Source: Ancylobacter lacus (GTDB lineage: Bacteria; Pseudomonadota; Alphaproteobacteria; Rhizobiales; Xanthobacteraceae). Taken from it: a stretch of DNA of 64,000 nucleotides. Positions 16,815 through 26,858 of the stretch are shown in pieces (the stretch's first letter is position 1; the number at the start of each line of letters is the position of its first letter). Where the stretch lies: contig NZ_JAHBGE010000065.1 of NCBI RefSeq assembly GCF_018390635.1, positions 1 through 64,000 of the forward strand, in the 5' to 3' direction. The notes below the pieces were generated by a model. That model had not been told where the DNA came from and made no database searches. It saw only the letters and a program-made list of their open reading frames with translations. The position numbers and the translations under genes are program-made.

Positions 16815-18896
16815 ATGCCCAAAAAGCCGTCGCCCCGCAAGGACCAGAACCGCGTGCCCCGCGCCGCCCGCGCCCTCACGCCGGTCGAACCCCGCGAGGC
16901 GGAGCGGATCGCGAAGGTCATCGCCCGCGCCGGCCTCGGCTCGCGGCGCGAGATCGAGGAATGGATCACCGCCGGACGGGTGGCCGTGAACGGCGAGGTG
17001 CTGGCGAGCCCGGCCCGCACCGTGACCGCCGCGGATATCATCGAGGTGGACGGCAAGCCGCTGCCGGCCCGGGAGCGCACACGGCTGTTCATCTACCACA
17101 AGCCGCGCGGCGTGGTGACGACCAACTATGACCCCGAAGGGCGCCCCACCCTGTTCGAGATCCTGCCGGCCGGGCTGCCGCGGCTGGTCTCGGTCGGCCG
17201 GCTCGACCTCAACACCGAAGGGCTGATCCTGCTCACCAACGATGGCGGCCTCGCCCGGGTGCTGGAGCTGCCGGAAACCGGCTGGCTGCGGCGCTACCGC
17301 GTGCGCGCCAAGGGCTCGGTCACCCAGGACAAGCTCGACGCGCTGATCCAGGGCATCACGGTGGACGGCGTCCATTACGGCCCGATCGAGGCGACGATCG
17401 ACCGGGTGCAGGGCGCCAATTCCTGGCTCACCCTGGCGCTGCGCGAGGGCAAGAACCGCGAGGTGCGCAACGTGCTCGGCGCGCTGGGGCTGGAGGTCAA
17501 CCGGCTGATCCGGCTGTCCTACGGCCCGTTCCAGCTGGCCGAACTGCCGCAGGGCGAGGCGGAGGAGGTCCGCACCCGCGTGCTGGCCGACCAGCTCGGC
17601 CCCGAGCTGACTGCCGCCGCGGGCGCCGACTTCACCGGCCCGATCTTCGATCACGCCGCCGCCGAGGAGGCCGAGGAGGACGCCCTCGACCGGCCGGAGA
17701 AGACTGCCCCGCGCGGCAGGCCGGCCCGTGCCGCGAAGGGCGAGCCGAAACCGGCGGGCGAAGCGCCGCGCCGCAAGCCGATCTCGACGGAGCCTTCCGC
17801 CGAGAAGACCGTCAGCGCCGGCATCCTCGCCGACCGCCGGGGCCGCAAGGTGCTGGTGCAGCGCGTGCGCTCCAACGAGCCCGCGCCCGTGCCGGAGGAG
17901 CCCCGCCGGGCGCCGCGCCGCGAGGCCGATGACGGCCGTTCCGCCCGCCCCCGCGCCGCGCGCGCCGACCGCAGCGAAGGCGGCGAGCGCACCTTCCGCC
18001 CGCGTCCGGCCCGGCCCGAGGGCGAGGCGAGCGACCGGCCGTTCCGCGAGCGTACTCCGCGCCCGGAGCAGGGCGAGCGCCCCTTCCGCCCCCGCACCCC
18101 GCGTCCTGAGGGCGCAGAGGGAGAACGGCCGTTCCGTGCCCGTGGCCCGCGCCGCGAGGGCGAGGCGGCCGACCGCCCGTTCCGCGAGCGCGCCCCGCGC
18201 CCGGAGCAGGGCGAACGCCCCTTCCGCCCCCGCACCCCGCGTCCTGAAGGCACTGAGGGTGAACGGCCGTTCCGTGCCCGTGGCCCCCGCCGCGAGGGCG
18301 AGGCGGCCGACCGCCCGTTCCGCGAACGCGCCCCGCGCCCGGAGCAGGGCGAGCGTAATTTCCGCCCCCGCACCCAGCGTCCCGAGGGCACTGAGGGCGA
18401 GCGGCCGTTCCGCGAGCGCGCCCCGCGCCCGGAGCAGGGCGAACGCCCCTTCCGCCCCCGCACCCCGCGTCCTGAAGGCACTGAGGGCGAGCGCCCCTTC
18501 CGCGCCCGTGGCCCGCGCCGCGAGGGCGAGGCGGCCGACCGCCCGTTCCGCGAGCGCGCCCCGCGCCCGGAGCAGGGCGAACGCCCCTTCCGCCCCCGCA
18601 CCCCGCGTCCCGAGGGCGCCGAGGGTGAACGGCCGTCGCGGCCGCGCCCGCAGGGAGCCGGCAGCGGCCGGCCCTATAGCGGCCGTGTGAAATCCGAACA
18701 GTCGCGGTTCGGCGGGAAAAACGCCGGTGGCAAGGGCTCCGACGGCAAGGGTTTCGCCGGCAAGGGCGCCGGTGGCAAGCCTTCCGGCGGGCGCCCGGCC
18801 GGCAAGGGGCCGGGGCCGCGCCCCGGTGGTTCCGGCAAGGGGCCCGGCCGTCCCGGCGGGTCGGGGCCGCGCGGCCCACGCCCGCCGCGCGGCTGA
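16815..18896 (+). CDS. RluB-type pseudouridine synthase with long repetitive Arg/Pro-rich tail
   Basis: This is a 693-residue protein. Residues about 30-85 form an S4 RNA-binding domain (KVIARAGLGSRREIEEWI), and about 90-265 form the RsuA/RluB catalytic domain with the active Asp in GRLDLNTEGLILLTNDG plus LREGKNREVRNVL. This predicts modification of 23S or 16S rRNA. The C-terminal half is a basic, disordered tail: a linker, then repeats (residues about 408-605) built from units such as RPFRERAPRPEQGE and RPFRPRTPRPEG, and a Gly/Lys/Pro-rich end. Such tails occur in alphaproteobacteria and probably bind RNA. rsmD follows after 15 nt. Confidence 0.9.
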   Translation: MPKKPSPRKDQNRVPRAARALTPVEPREAERIAKVIARAGLGSRREIEEWITAGRVAVNGEVLASPARTVTAADIIEVDGKPLPARERTRLFIYHKPRGVVTTNYDPEGRPTLFEILPAGLPRLVSVGRLDLNTEGLILLTNDGGLARVLELPETGWLRRYRVRAKGSVTQDKLDALIQGITVDGVHYGPIEATIDRVQGANSWLTLALREGKNREVRNVLGALGLEVNRLIRLSYGPFQLAELPQGEAEEVRTRVLADQLGPELTAAAGADFTGPIFDHAAAEEAEEDALDRPEKTAPRGRPARAAKGEPKPAGEAPRRKPISTEPSAEKTVSAGILADRRGRKVLVQRVRSNEPAPVPEEPRRAPRREADDGRSARPRAARADRSEGGERTFRPRPARPEGEASDRPFRERTPRPEQGERPFRPRTPRPEGAEGERPFRARGPRREGEAADRPFRERAPRPEQGERPFRPRTPRPEGTEGERPFRARGPRREGEAADRPFRERAPRPEQGERNFRPRTQRPEGTEGERPFRERAPRPEQGERPFRPRTPRPEGTEGERPFRARGPRREGEAADRPFRERAPRPEQGERPFRPRTPRPEGAEGERPSRPRPQGAGSGRPYSGRVKSEQSRFGGKNAGGKGSDGKGFAGKGAGGKPSGGRPAGKGPGPRPGGSGKGPGRPGGSGPRGPRPPRG
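18036..18629 (+). repeat. In-frame 138-bp tandem repeats in the pseudouridine synthase tail
   Basis: Units of 46 codons start at 18036, 18174, 18312, 18402 and 18540. The unit at 18312 is a 90-bp version lacking the third 16-codon block, and the last unit is also 30 codons. Each full unit is made of three related sub-blocks (14, 16 and 16 codons) starting RPFRER, RPFRPR and RPFRAR. The repeats keep frame, so copy number can change without breaking the gene. Confidence 0.9.
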
Positions 18897-18911
18897 TCGG
18901 GACGTCGCGCC

Positions 18912-19469
18912 ATGCGCATCGTCGGCGGCCGCTTCCGGGGCCGCACCCTCAGGACGCCGTCCTCCCAGGCCACCCGCCCCACCACGGACCGGCTGCGGGA
19001 GGCGATCTTCAACGTGCTGGCGCACGCCTATGGCGACGCCGCCACCGACGCCAAGGTGCTGGACCTGTTCGCCGGCACCGGCGCCCTGGGGCTGGAGGCG
19101 ATCTCGCGCGGGGCGGCCTTCGCCATCTTCGTCGAGGAGGCGGCCGAGCCGCGCGGGCTGATCCGCGCCAATGTCGAGGCGCTGGGGCTGGGCGGCATCA
19201 CCCGCATCTTCCGGCGCGACGCCACGCGGCTGGGCGAGGCCATGGCGGGGGATGCCTTCGACCTCGTGTTCTGCGACCCACCCTATGGCAAGGGCCTCGC
19301 CGAGGCCGCGCTGGCGGGGGCGCTGGCCGGGCGCTGGCTCGCCCCGGCGGCGCTGGTGGTGGTGGAAGAGGCGGCCGAGCCCGGCTTCGTCACCCCGGAC
19401 GGCTTCGAGGAGCTGGAACGCCGCCGCTACGACGCCACCGAGGTGACCTTCCTGCGGGCGCCCGGCTGA
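18912..19469 (+). CDS. rsmD: 16S rRNA (guanine(966)-N2)-methyltransferase
   Basis: RsmD (185 aa) methylates G966 of 16S rRNA. It starts with MRIVGGRFRGRTLRTP and contains TRPTTDRLREAIFN, the SAM-binding VLDLFAGTGALGLEAISRGA and the catalytic DPPYGKGL motif. Length is normal. It lies 15 nt downstream of the pseudouridine synthase, a common alphaproteobacterial pairing of two rRNA modification genes. Confidence 0.95.
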   Translation: MRIVGGRFRGRTLRTPSSQATRPTTDRLREAIFNVLAHAYGDAATDAKVLDLFAGTGALGLEAISRGAAFAIFVEEAAEPRGLIRANVEALGLGGITRIFRRDATRLGEAMAGDAFDLVFCDPPYGKGLAEAALAGALAGRWLAPAALVVVEEAAEPGFVTPDGFEELERRRYDATEVTFLRAPG

Positions 19470-19484
19470 GGCGCCCGATCCGCC

Positions 19485-20261
19485 TCAGGCCACCTCCTCG
19501 ACGGCGGCGAGGATGCGCTCGATGTCTTCCGGCCGCGACAGCCGGTGGTCGCCGTCCTTCACCAGCGTCAGCACCACATCGTCTTCGGCGAGGCAGCTCA
19601 CCAGCCGCAGCGCGTGCTGCCACGGCACGTCCGGGTCCGCCACGCCCTGGAGGATCCGCACCGGGCAGCCCACCGCGAAAGGGGCGCCGAGCACGAGGTT
19701 GCGGCGGCCGTCCTCGATCAGCCCGCGGGTGATGACCATGCCCGGCCCATATTCTGAGGGCCGCACCCAGCGGCCCTCCTGCATCAGCGTGGCGCGCACC
19801 TCCTCCGGCATCGCCTTCCACATCAGCTCCTCGGTGAAGTCCGGCGCCGGGGCGATCAGCACCAGCGCGCCCAGCTTCGCCTGTGCCTGCGGTCCCCGCG
19901 CGGCGAGCGCCCGCGCCAGCAGCAGCGCGATCCAGCCGCCCATCGAGGAACCCACCACCACCTGCGGCCGGGTGCAGACGGTGTCGAACACCGCCAGCGC
20001 CTCCTCCGCCCAGCGCGAAAGGGTGCCCTGCTCGAAATCGCCGCCGGATTCGCCGTGGCCGGAATAGTCGAAGCGCACGACGCGCCGGCCCTGCGCGGCG
20101 CCCCAGGCGTCGAGCGCCACCGCCTTGGTGCCGCGCATGTCGGAGAGGAAGCCGCCGCACCACAGCAGCCCCGGCCGGTCGGCACTACCGTCTCGAACCC
20201 GCACGGCGATGGCGCGGGCGTCGTCGCCGACGGAGAGAAACTGGGGAAGATCGGCATCCAT
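19485..20261 (-). CDS. Alpha/beta hydrolase
   Basis: This is a 258-residue serine hydrolase. It shows the oxyanion region LLWCGGFLSDMRGTKA, the RFDYSGHGESGG segment, the nucleophile elbow VVGSSMGGWIALLLA, an Asp in GVADPDVPW and the catalytic His in DGDHRLSRPEDI, so the triad is complete. The pattern resembles ABHD10-type esterases, but the substrate is unknown. It converges on rsmD with a 15-nt gap. Confidence 0.85.
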   Translation of the reverse strand: MDADLPQFLSVGDDARAIAVRVRDGSADRPGLLWCGGFLSDMRGTKAVALDAWGAAQGRRVVRFDYSGHGESGGDFEQGTLSRWAEEALAVFDTVCTRPQVVVGSSMGGWIALLLARALAARGPQAQAKLGALVLIAPAPDFTEELMWKAMPEEVRATLMQEGRWVRPSEYGPGMVITRGLIEDGRRNLVLGAPFAVGCPVRILQGVADPDVPWQHALRLVSCLAEDDVVLTLVKDGDHRLSRPEDIERILAAVEEVA

Positions 20262-20682
20262 GGCGGCTGTCCAGGCTGGCGGGGACGGGAGGGTGGAAGG
20301 GAGAACCGGCGATTCGACCGCTTCCTGCGTTCGACCTCTCCTTGCTAGAGCACCGGCGGGGCGGACGGCAACGCGGGCGGGGTCCTGCCACGGCTTTCAC
20401 CGCAACGGCGAAGGTCCCGCGCCGCGATGATCCGGCAGCGGCCCCCGCCGGGGGACCGAGGGAGGCCGTTTGCGGGACCGATGCCCTTGAACAAGGCAGC
20501 CCGCATGCCCAGTTGCTGCGACGCAGCGCATGCGTTCGGCTTAGCAGCACGTCATCCCGTTGACTTCTGCGAGGTTTGTCACGATGTTCTGCAACCGTTT
20601 CACGGTCCGGAATGTCGGCCTGCCCGCCGGGCGCCGCCCGGGCGTGGAGCGGATCGTCGAAACATCAGAGGAGTTGACCACC
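20262..20682 (+). promoter_or_regulatory. Leader region of infC
   Basis: These 421 bases hold no convincing gene. A candidate promoter is TTGACT at 20560-20565, a 17-nt spacer and GATGTT at 20583-20588; the -35 is good and the -10 is poor. From there about 85 nt lead to the ATT start of infC, with AGAGGAG as ribosome-binding site at 20667-20673. The infC frame stays open upstream through this region, but without protein-like sequence. Confidence 0.5.
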
Positions 20683-21219
20683 ATTCGTCGCCCCATGAGA
20701 CCCGTTGCGCCGGAAAAGGATGGCCCGCGCGTCAACGAAGACATCCGCATTCGTGAAGTCCAGCTCATTGACCAGGATGGGCAGAACCGCGGCGTCGTGC
20801 TGACCCGCGATGCCATCGCCATGGCCCAGGACGCTGGCCTCGACCTCGTCGAGATCGCCCCCAATTCGACGCCGCCTGTCTGCAAGATCCTCGACTATGG
20901 CCGGTTCAAGTACCAGAACCAGAAGAAGGCCAACGAGGCGCGCAAGAAGCAGCACATCGTCGAGATCAAGGAAATCAAGCTGCGCCCCGGCATCGACACG
21001 CACGACTACGACGTGAAGATGAAGGCGATCCACCGCTTCTTCGAGGACGGCGACAAGGTGAAGGTCACGCTTCGCTTCCGCGGTCGCGAAATGGCGCATC
21101 AGGAACTCGGCTACAAGCTCCTGAACAAGGTGCGCGACGAGCTGACGACCATCGCCAAGGTGGAATCCGAGCCGCAGCTCGAAGGCCGCCAGATGATCAT
21201 GGTTCTCGCCCCGCGCTGA
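20683..21219 (+). CDS. infC: Translation initiation factor IF-3 (ATT start codon)
   Basis: IF-3 (178 aa) keeps ribosomal subunits apart and checks start-codon choice. The N-domain has [17 protein letters not shown] and [31 protein letters not shown]; the C-domain has [42 protein letters not shown]. The start is inferred to be ATT at 20683 (RRPMRPVAP follows), because homologues begin at this point and AGAGGAG is 9 nt upstream; the next ATG is 20695. A non-canonical start lets IF-3 repress its own translation. rpmI and rplT do not follow. Confidence 0.93.
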   Translation: MRRPMRPVAPEKDGPRVNEDIRIREVQLIDQDGQNRGVVLTRDAIAMAQDAGLDLVEIAPNSTPPVCKILDYGRFKYQNQKKANEARKKQHIVEIKEIKLRPGIDTHDYDVKMKAIHRFFEDGDKVKVTLRFRGREMAHQELGYKLLNKVRDELTTIAKVESEPQLEGRQMIMVLAPR

Positions 21220-21397
21220 GCCGGGCGGGGCCTGCCCTCACCACCGCGATGCCTCGCCGTGCGGCCACCCGGCCGCGCGGGCGAAGCCGTTTGCGCCGTG
21301 CGTTGGCTGGCATTGGCAACCGCCGGCCCCCGGCGAGGCCGGTCCCGCGCCGCAAGAGCTGCAGCCTCGCGGCTCCTGCAGCCCCATCGTGCCGGGA

Positions 21398-22771
21398 TCA
21401 GTCGGGGTAGTTGCCGTTCTCGCCGAGCACGGCTCCCGCGAGATAGAGCGAGCCGCAGATCAGCACCCGGGGCACCGGCGGCGCGGGAAAGCTGGCGAGG
21501 CCCTCCAGCGCGGCGGCGACGCTGGGGGCGACCGAGGCGGTGATACCCTGCGCCCGCGCGGCGGCGGCCACCATCTCCGGCGGCTGGCCCTTGTGCTCGC
21601 CGGGTACCGGCACCGCCACCAGCTCGCGCGTCAGCCCGGCGAACGGGGCGAGAAAGCCCCCCGCGTCCTTGGTGCCGAGCATGCCCACCACCATCACCAG
21701 CGGGCGCGGCGCGCGGTCCTCGATATCGGCGAGGGCGGCGGCGAGCGCCTGGCCGCCCGCCGCGTTGTGGCCGCCGTCCAGCCAGACGTCGACCCCCTCC
21801 GGCGCCCGCGCCACCAGCGGGCCGGGGCCGAGCCGCTGCAGCCGCGCCGGCCATTCCGCCGCGCGCATGCCCGCCTCATAGGCCGCGGCCGGCAGCTTGA
21901 GCCCCGCCGCGCGCAGGGCGGCGACCGCCAGCCCGGCATTCTCGATCTGGTGTCCGCCGACGAGGCGCGGCAGCGGCAGGTCGACCAGCCCCATCTCGTC
22001 GGCGACCACCAGCCGGCCGCCTTCCTCGAAGGCCTGGAACTGCTCGCCGGCGATGTGGAGCGGCACCCCGAGCCGGGCCGCCCGGCGCTCGATCGCGCGC
22101 AGCGCCTCGCGCGGCTGACGGGCGATCACGGCGGGCGCGCCGGCCTTGAGGATGCCGGCTTTCTCGCCCGCGATCGCCTCCACCGTCTCGCCGAGGAATT
22201 CGACGTGGTCGATCGACACCGGGGTGATGACGGTGGCCAGCGGCCGCTCCACCACATTGGTGGCGTCGAGCCGGCCGCCAAGGCCGACCTCCAGCAGCAG
22301 GATGTCGGCCGGCTCCTCGGCGAAGAGCTGGAAGGCGGCGGCGGTGGTGATCTCGAAGAAGGTGATGGGCGCGCCGTCATTGGCCTGCTCGGCCTGCGCC
22401 AGCGCCCCGGCGAGGCGCGCTTCCTCCACCAGCCTGCCGGCGAGGCGGATGCGCTCGTTGAAGCGCACCAGATGGGGCGAGGTGTAGACATGCACCTTCA
22501 GCCCCGCCGCTTCCAGCACGGCGCGCATGAAGGCGACGGTCGAGCCCTTGCCGTTGGTGCCGGCGACATGGATCACCGGCGGCAACCGCCGCTCGGGATG
22601 GCCGAGCCGCTCCAGCACCCGCCACATCCGCTCCAGCGAGAGATCGATCAGCTTGGGGTGCAGGGCGAGCAGGCGCTCGAGGATGAGATCGGAGGTGATG
22701 CCTCCCGGGGTGAGGGCGGCCGGCCCGGCACCGCGACCCGAGGGGCCGTGTTCGGCGGCGTGCGCGCCCAT
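21398..22771 (-). CDS. folC: Bifunctional folylpolyglutamate synthase/dihydrofolate synthase
   Basis: FolC (457 aa) adds L-glutamate to dihydropteroate and to folates. A short Gly/Ala-rich N-terminus precedes HPKLIDLSLERMWRVLERLGHPE. The ATP loop is VIHVAGTNGKGST, followed by VYTSPHLVRFNERI, FFEITTAAAFQLF, LLEVGLGGRLDATNVV and the C-terminal Mur-ligase domain with WLDGGHNAAGG. Length is slightly above average. It begins 16 nt after accD, so it is the last gene of the trpA?-accD-folC string. Confidence 0.95.
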   Translation of the reverse strand: MGAHAAEHGPSGRGAGPAALTPGGITSDLILERLLALHPKLIDLSLERMWRVLERLGHPERRLPPVIHVAGTNGKGSTVAFMRAVLEAAGLKVHVYTSPHLVRFNERIRLAGRLVEEARLAGALAQAEQANDGAPITFFEITTAAAFQLFAEEPADILLLEVGLGGRLDATNVVERPLATVITPVSIDHVEFLGETVEAIAGEKAGILKAGAPAVIARQPREALRAIERRAARLGVPLHIAGEQFQAFEEGGRLVVADEMGLVDLPLPRLVGGHQIENAGLAVAALRAAGLKLPAAAYEAGMRAAEWPARLQRLGPGPLVARAPEGVDVWLDGGHNAAGGQALAAALADIEDRAPRPLVMVVGMLGTKDAGGFLAPFAGLTRELVAVPVPGEHKGQPPEMVAAAARAQGITASVAPSVAAALEGLASFPAPPVPRVLICGSLYLAGAVLGENGNYPD

Positions 22772-22787
22772 CGCTGGCTCCCGAGGC

Positions 22788-23714
22788 TCAGGCCGTGGCG
22801 GGCGCGGCCGGGGCCGGCTCGGCAGGGACGGCAGCCACGGCCGGCGCGGCCACGGTCTCGCGCCGCGGCGCCCGCATCATCAGCCGGCACAGCCGGGCGA
22901 GGGTGTCGCGCATGTCGTGACGGTGCACCACCAGGTCCACCATGCCGTGGTCCCGCAGATATTCGGCGCGCTGGAAACCTTCCGGCAGCTTCTCGCGGAT
23001 GGTCTGCTCGATCACGCGGGGGCCGGCGAAGCCGATCAGCGCGCCCGGCTCGGCGATCTGCACGTCGCCCAGCATGGCGTAGGAGGCGGTGACGCCGCCG
23101 GTGGTGGGGTTGGTCAGCACCACGATATAGGGCAGGCGCGCCTCGCGCAGCTCCTGGATGGCGCAGGTGGTGCGCGGCATCTGCATCAGCGAGAGGATGC
23201 CTTCCTGCATCCGGGCGCCGCCCGAGGAGCAGAACATGATGAAGGGCGTGCCACGTGAGGCGGCCGTCTCCAGCCCGGTCACGATGGCCTCGCCGGCCGC
23301 CATGCCGAGCGAGCCGCCCATGAAGCCGAAATCCTGCACGCCGATGGTGACGGCGAGGCCGTCGAGCTTGCCGAAGCCGACCTTCACCGCATCCTGCGCC
23401 CCGGTCTTGGCGCGGGCGTCCTTCAGCCGGTCGACATAGCGCTTCTCGTCACGGAACTTCAGCGGGTCGGCGGCCACGGCGGGCAGCGCGACGTCGATCC
23501 ACTTGCCGCCGTCGAACACCGAGCGCAGCCGCGACATCGGGTCCATCCGCATGTGGACGCCGGAACCCGGCACCACGAAGAGATTGGCCTCGAGGTCCTT
23601 GTGGAACACCATCTGCCCGGTCTCCGGGCATTTCACCCAGAGATTCTCCGGCACTTCGCGCCGGCTCAGGAAGCTGTTGATCTTCGGGCGGACGACGTTC
23701 GAGATCCAGTTCAA
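22788..23714 (-). CDS. accD: Acetyl-CoA carboxylase carboxyltransferase subunit beta (TTG start)
   Basis: AccD (308 aa) is half of the carboxyltransferase that makes malonyl-CoA. It begins [32 protein letters not shown] and has the crotonase-type core with [33 protein letters not shown] and [17 protein letters not shown] chose TTG at 23714 because homologues start with MNWI and GGAG lies 8 nt upstream; the frame extends to 23783. Only one Cys remains where E. coli has a four-Cys zinc ribbon, a variation I recall from related alphaproteobacteria. A Pro/Ala-rich tail closes the protein. Confidence 0.94.
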   Translation of the reverse strand: MNWISNVVRPKINSFLSRREVPENLWVKCPETGQMVFHKDLEANLFVVPGSGVHMRMDPMSRLRSVFDGGKWIDVALPAVAADPLKFRDEKRYVDRLKDARAKTGAQDAVKVGFGKLDGLAVTIGVQDFGFMGGSLGMAAGEAIVTGLETAASRGTPFIMFCSSGGARMQEGILSLMQMPRTTCAIQELREARLPYIVVLTNPTTGGVTASYAMLGDVQIAEPGALIGFAGPRVIEQTIREKLPEGFQRAEYLRDHGMVDLVVHRHDMRDTLARLCRLMMRAPRRETVAAPAVAAVPAEPAPAAPATA

Positions 23715-23873
23715 CGGGGCGGCTCCAGGCTGATCCGGCTTCCATGTAATGCCGTTGTGCGGCGAACGAAAGGCCGAAGGCACGCCACCGCCGAGGCGGG
23801 CGCGGGCCGGCGTCCGGCATCACCCCGCGGGGCGGCGAGAGGTTCTGTCCACAACGCGGCTTGCCGTCGCGAG

Positions 23874-23896
23874 GCCCCGCGCAGGCGGCGCGGGGC
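23874..23896 (-). terminator. GC hairpin after trpA
   Basis: A perfect 9-bp stem (GCCCCGCGC/GCGCGGGGC) with a 5-nt loop sits 6 nt beyond the trpA stop in the 188-nt gap before accD. There is no T-run, so it may stabilise the trp mRNA end or pause polymerase rather than terminate. Confidence 0.35.
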
Positions 23897-23902
23897 AGGC
23901 GG

Positions 23903-24762
23903 CTATTCCGCCGCCTGCCGGGCGACGCCGCGCACCGCCGCGGCCAGCGAGGCGACGAGGCCGGTGACGGCGCCCACCGTCTCCGCCGTGGCATGGCCCT
24001 CGGCGTCGAGGCTGCGGCGCACCGCATCGACCAGCGCCGAGCCGACGACCACGCCGTCGGCGCCGGCGGCGATGGCGGCCGCCTGTTCGGGCGTGCGCAC
24101 GCCGAAGCCGACCGCGACCGGCAGGCCGGTGTGGGACTTGATGCGCGCCACCGCGCCCGCCACCGCGTCCGGGTCCGGCGCGGCCGAGCCGGTGATGCCG
24201 TTGATCGAGACGTAGTAGACGAAGCCCGCGGTGTTGGTGAGCACCGCCGGCAGGCGCCTGTCGTCGGTGGTGGGGGTGGCGAGGCGGATGAAGTCGAGCC
24301 CGGCGGCGAGCGCGGGCAGGCACAGCTCGCCATCCTCCTCCGGCGGCAGGTCGACGACGATCAGCCCGTCCACCCCGGCGGCCTTGGCGTCCTCGAGGAA
24401 GCGCGGCACGCCGTAGATGTAGATCGGGTTGTAGTAGCCCATCAGCACGACCGGCGTCGCCGCGTCGCTCTCGCGGAAGGCGCGGACCATGGCGATGGTC
24501 TTGGCCAGGGTCTGGCCGCCCTTCAGCGCGCGCAGCCCGCCGGCCTGGATCGCCGGGCCGTCGGCCATCGGGTCGGTAAAGGGCACGCCCAGCTCGATGA
24601 TGTCCGCCCCCGCCCCCGGCAGGGCGGCGAGGATGGCCTGCGAGGTGGCGAGGTCGGGATCGCCGGCGGTGACGAAGGTGACGAGGGCGGCGCGGCCCTC
24701 CTGCGCGCAGGCGCGGAAGCGGGCGTCGAGGCGGGTCGGGAGACGGGATGTCATGGTCGGGC

Positions 24763-24766
<4 letters not shown>
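23903..24766 (-). CDS. trpA: Tryptophan synthase alpha subunit
   Basis: TrpA (287 aa) cleaves indole-3-glycerol phosphate and channels indole to TrpB. Present are [16 protein letters not shown], the catalytic Glu in [17 protein letters not shown], the catalytic Asp in [11 protein letters not shown] and phosphate-binding [12 protein letters not shown]. The GTG at 24766 overlaps the trpB stop (GTGA); a start at the ATG at 24754 ([13 protein letters not shown]) is also possible. It is the last trp gene of a trpF-trpB-trpA operon. Confidence 0.96.
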
Positions 24767-25970
<1,204 letters not shown>

Positions 25971-25974
<4 letters not shown>

Positions 25975-26738
25975 GGCGCTTCACTCGTCTCGTTGGCGGC
26001 GACGCCGGCGGCGACGCGCTCTCGGAAATCTGGCGGCGGGCGCGTGGCCGTCGCCGGGGCGGCAGACTGCCGGGCCTCGGCCCGCGCGGCTTGCACGAAA
26101 GCGACGATCCGGGCCGGGTCCTTCACGCCGGGCGCGCTTTCCACGCCGGAAGACACGTCGACGCCCGGGGCGCGGGTGAGGCGCAGCGCCTCGCCCACAT
26201 TCTCCGGCGTCAGCCCCCCTGACAACATGAAGGACTCGGCCCCGTCAAGCGAGGCAAGGCCGGCGGGGGCGAAATCGGCGATCAGGTTCCAGTCGAAGGC
26301 CAGCCCGTTGCCGCCGGGCAGCACGGCGCCCTTCGGCGGCTTGGCATCGAGCAGCAGGCGATCCGCCACCCCGGCGAAGGCGCGGGCGGCGGCGACGTCC
26401 TCGGGACCGGCGATGCCGACCGCCTTCATCACCGGCCGGCCGAAGCGGGCGCGGATCTGCGCCACCCGCGCGGGCGTCTCGCGGCCGTGAAGCTGGAGCA
26501 GGTCGGGGCGCACCGCCTCCACGATGGCGGCGAGGGTGTCGTCGTCGGCATCGACCGTCAGCGCGGTGACGAGGGCCTTGCCGCGGGCATGGCCGGCGAG
26601 CGGAGCGGCCTCGGCGAGGGAGAGGTGGCGCGGGCTGCGCGGGAAGAACACGAGGCCGACCAGATCCGCCCCGGCGCCGAGCGCGGCGTCGAGCGTATCG
26701 AGGGTCTTCAACCCGCAGATCTTGATGTCGAGCGGCAC
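25971..26738 (-). CDS. trpF: Phosphoribosylanthranilate isomerase
   Basis: TrpF (255 aa) isomerises phosphoribosylanthranilate in tryptophan synthesis. KICGLKT near the N-terminus carries the catalytic Cys, followed by [39 protein letters not shown] (catalytic Asp), and [16 protein letters not shown] with [17 protein letters not shown] selected GTG at 26738 because the family begins a few residues before KICG. The C-terminus is about 30 residues longer than usual (Ala/Arg-rich). It is the first gene of trpFBA; the upstream neighbour is a LysR gene reading the opposite way relative to EamA, not lapA. Confidence 0.94.
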
Positions 26739-26858
26739 GGCGCGTCCCCATCTCCCGGCCGGCAAACCGGAACGGGAGGACCTAGCATGAATCCGGATAC
26801 GTCGCGAGGCGGCCACCGGATGTGCCCGGCCGCACCTTGCATCTGCCGTCCGCCCGCC

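Noticed and set aside
18036-18629. Tandem repeat that might be read as a CRISPR array
   Set aside because: Units are 138 bp, directly adjacent, coding and lack spacers. No cas genes are present.
17651-18879. Two further long minus-strand frames over the repeat region
   Set aside because: They are shadows of the same in-frame repeats. The plus frame has the catalytic domain, a start and a consistent protein repeat.
16281-19025. A 914-codon open frame on the minus strand, running from tadA back through the pseudouridine synthase and its repeats
   Set aside because: Only the last 142 codons (tadA) are protein-like. The rest is the antisense of the Arg/Pro repeats, kept open by high GC content.
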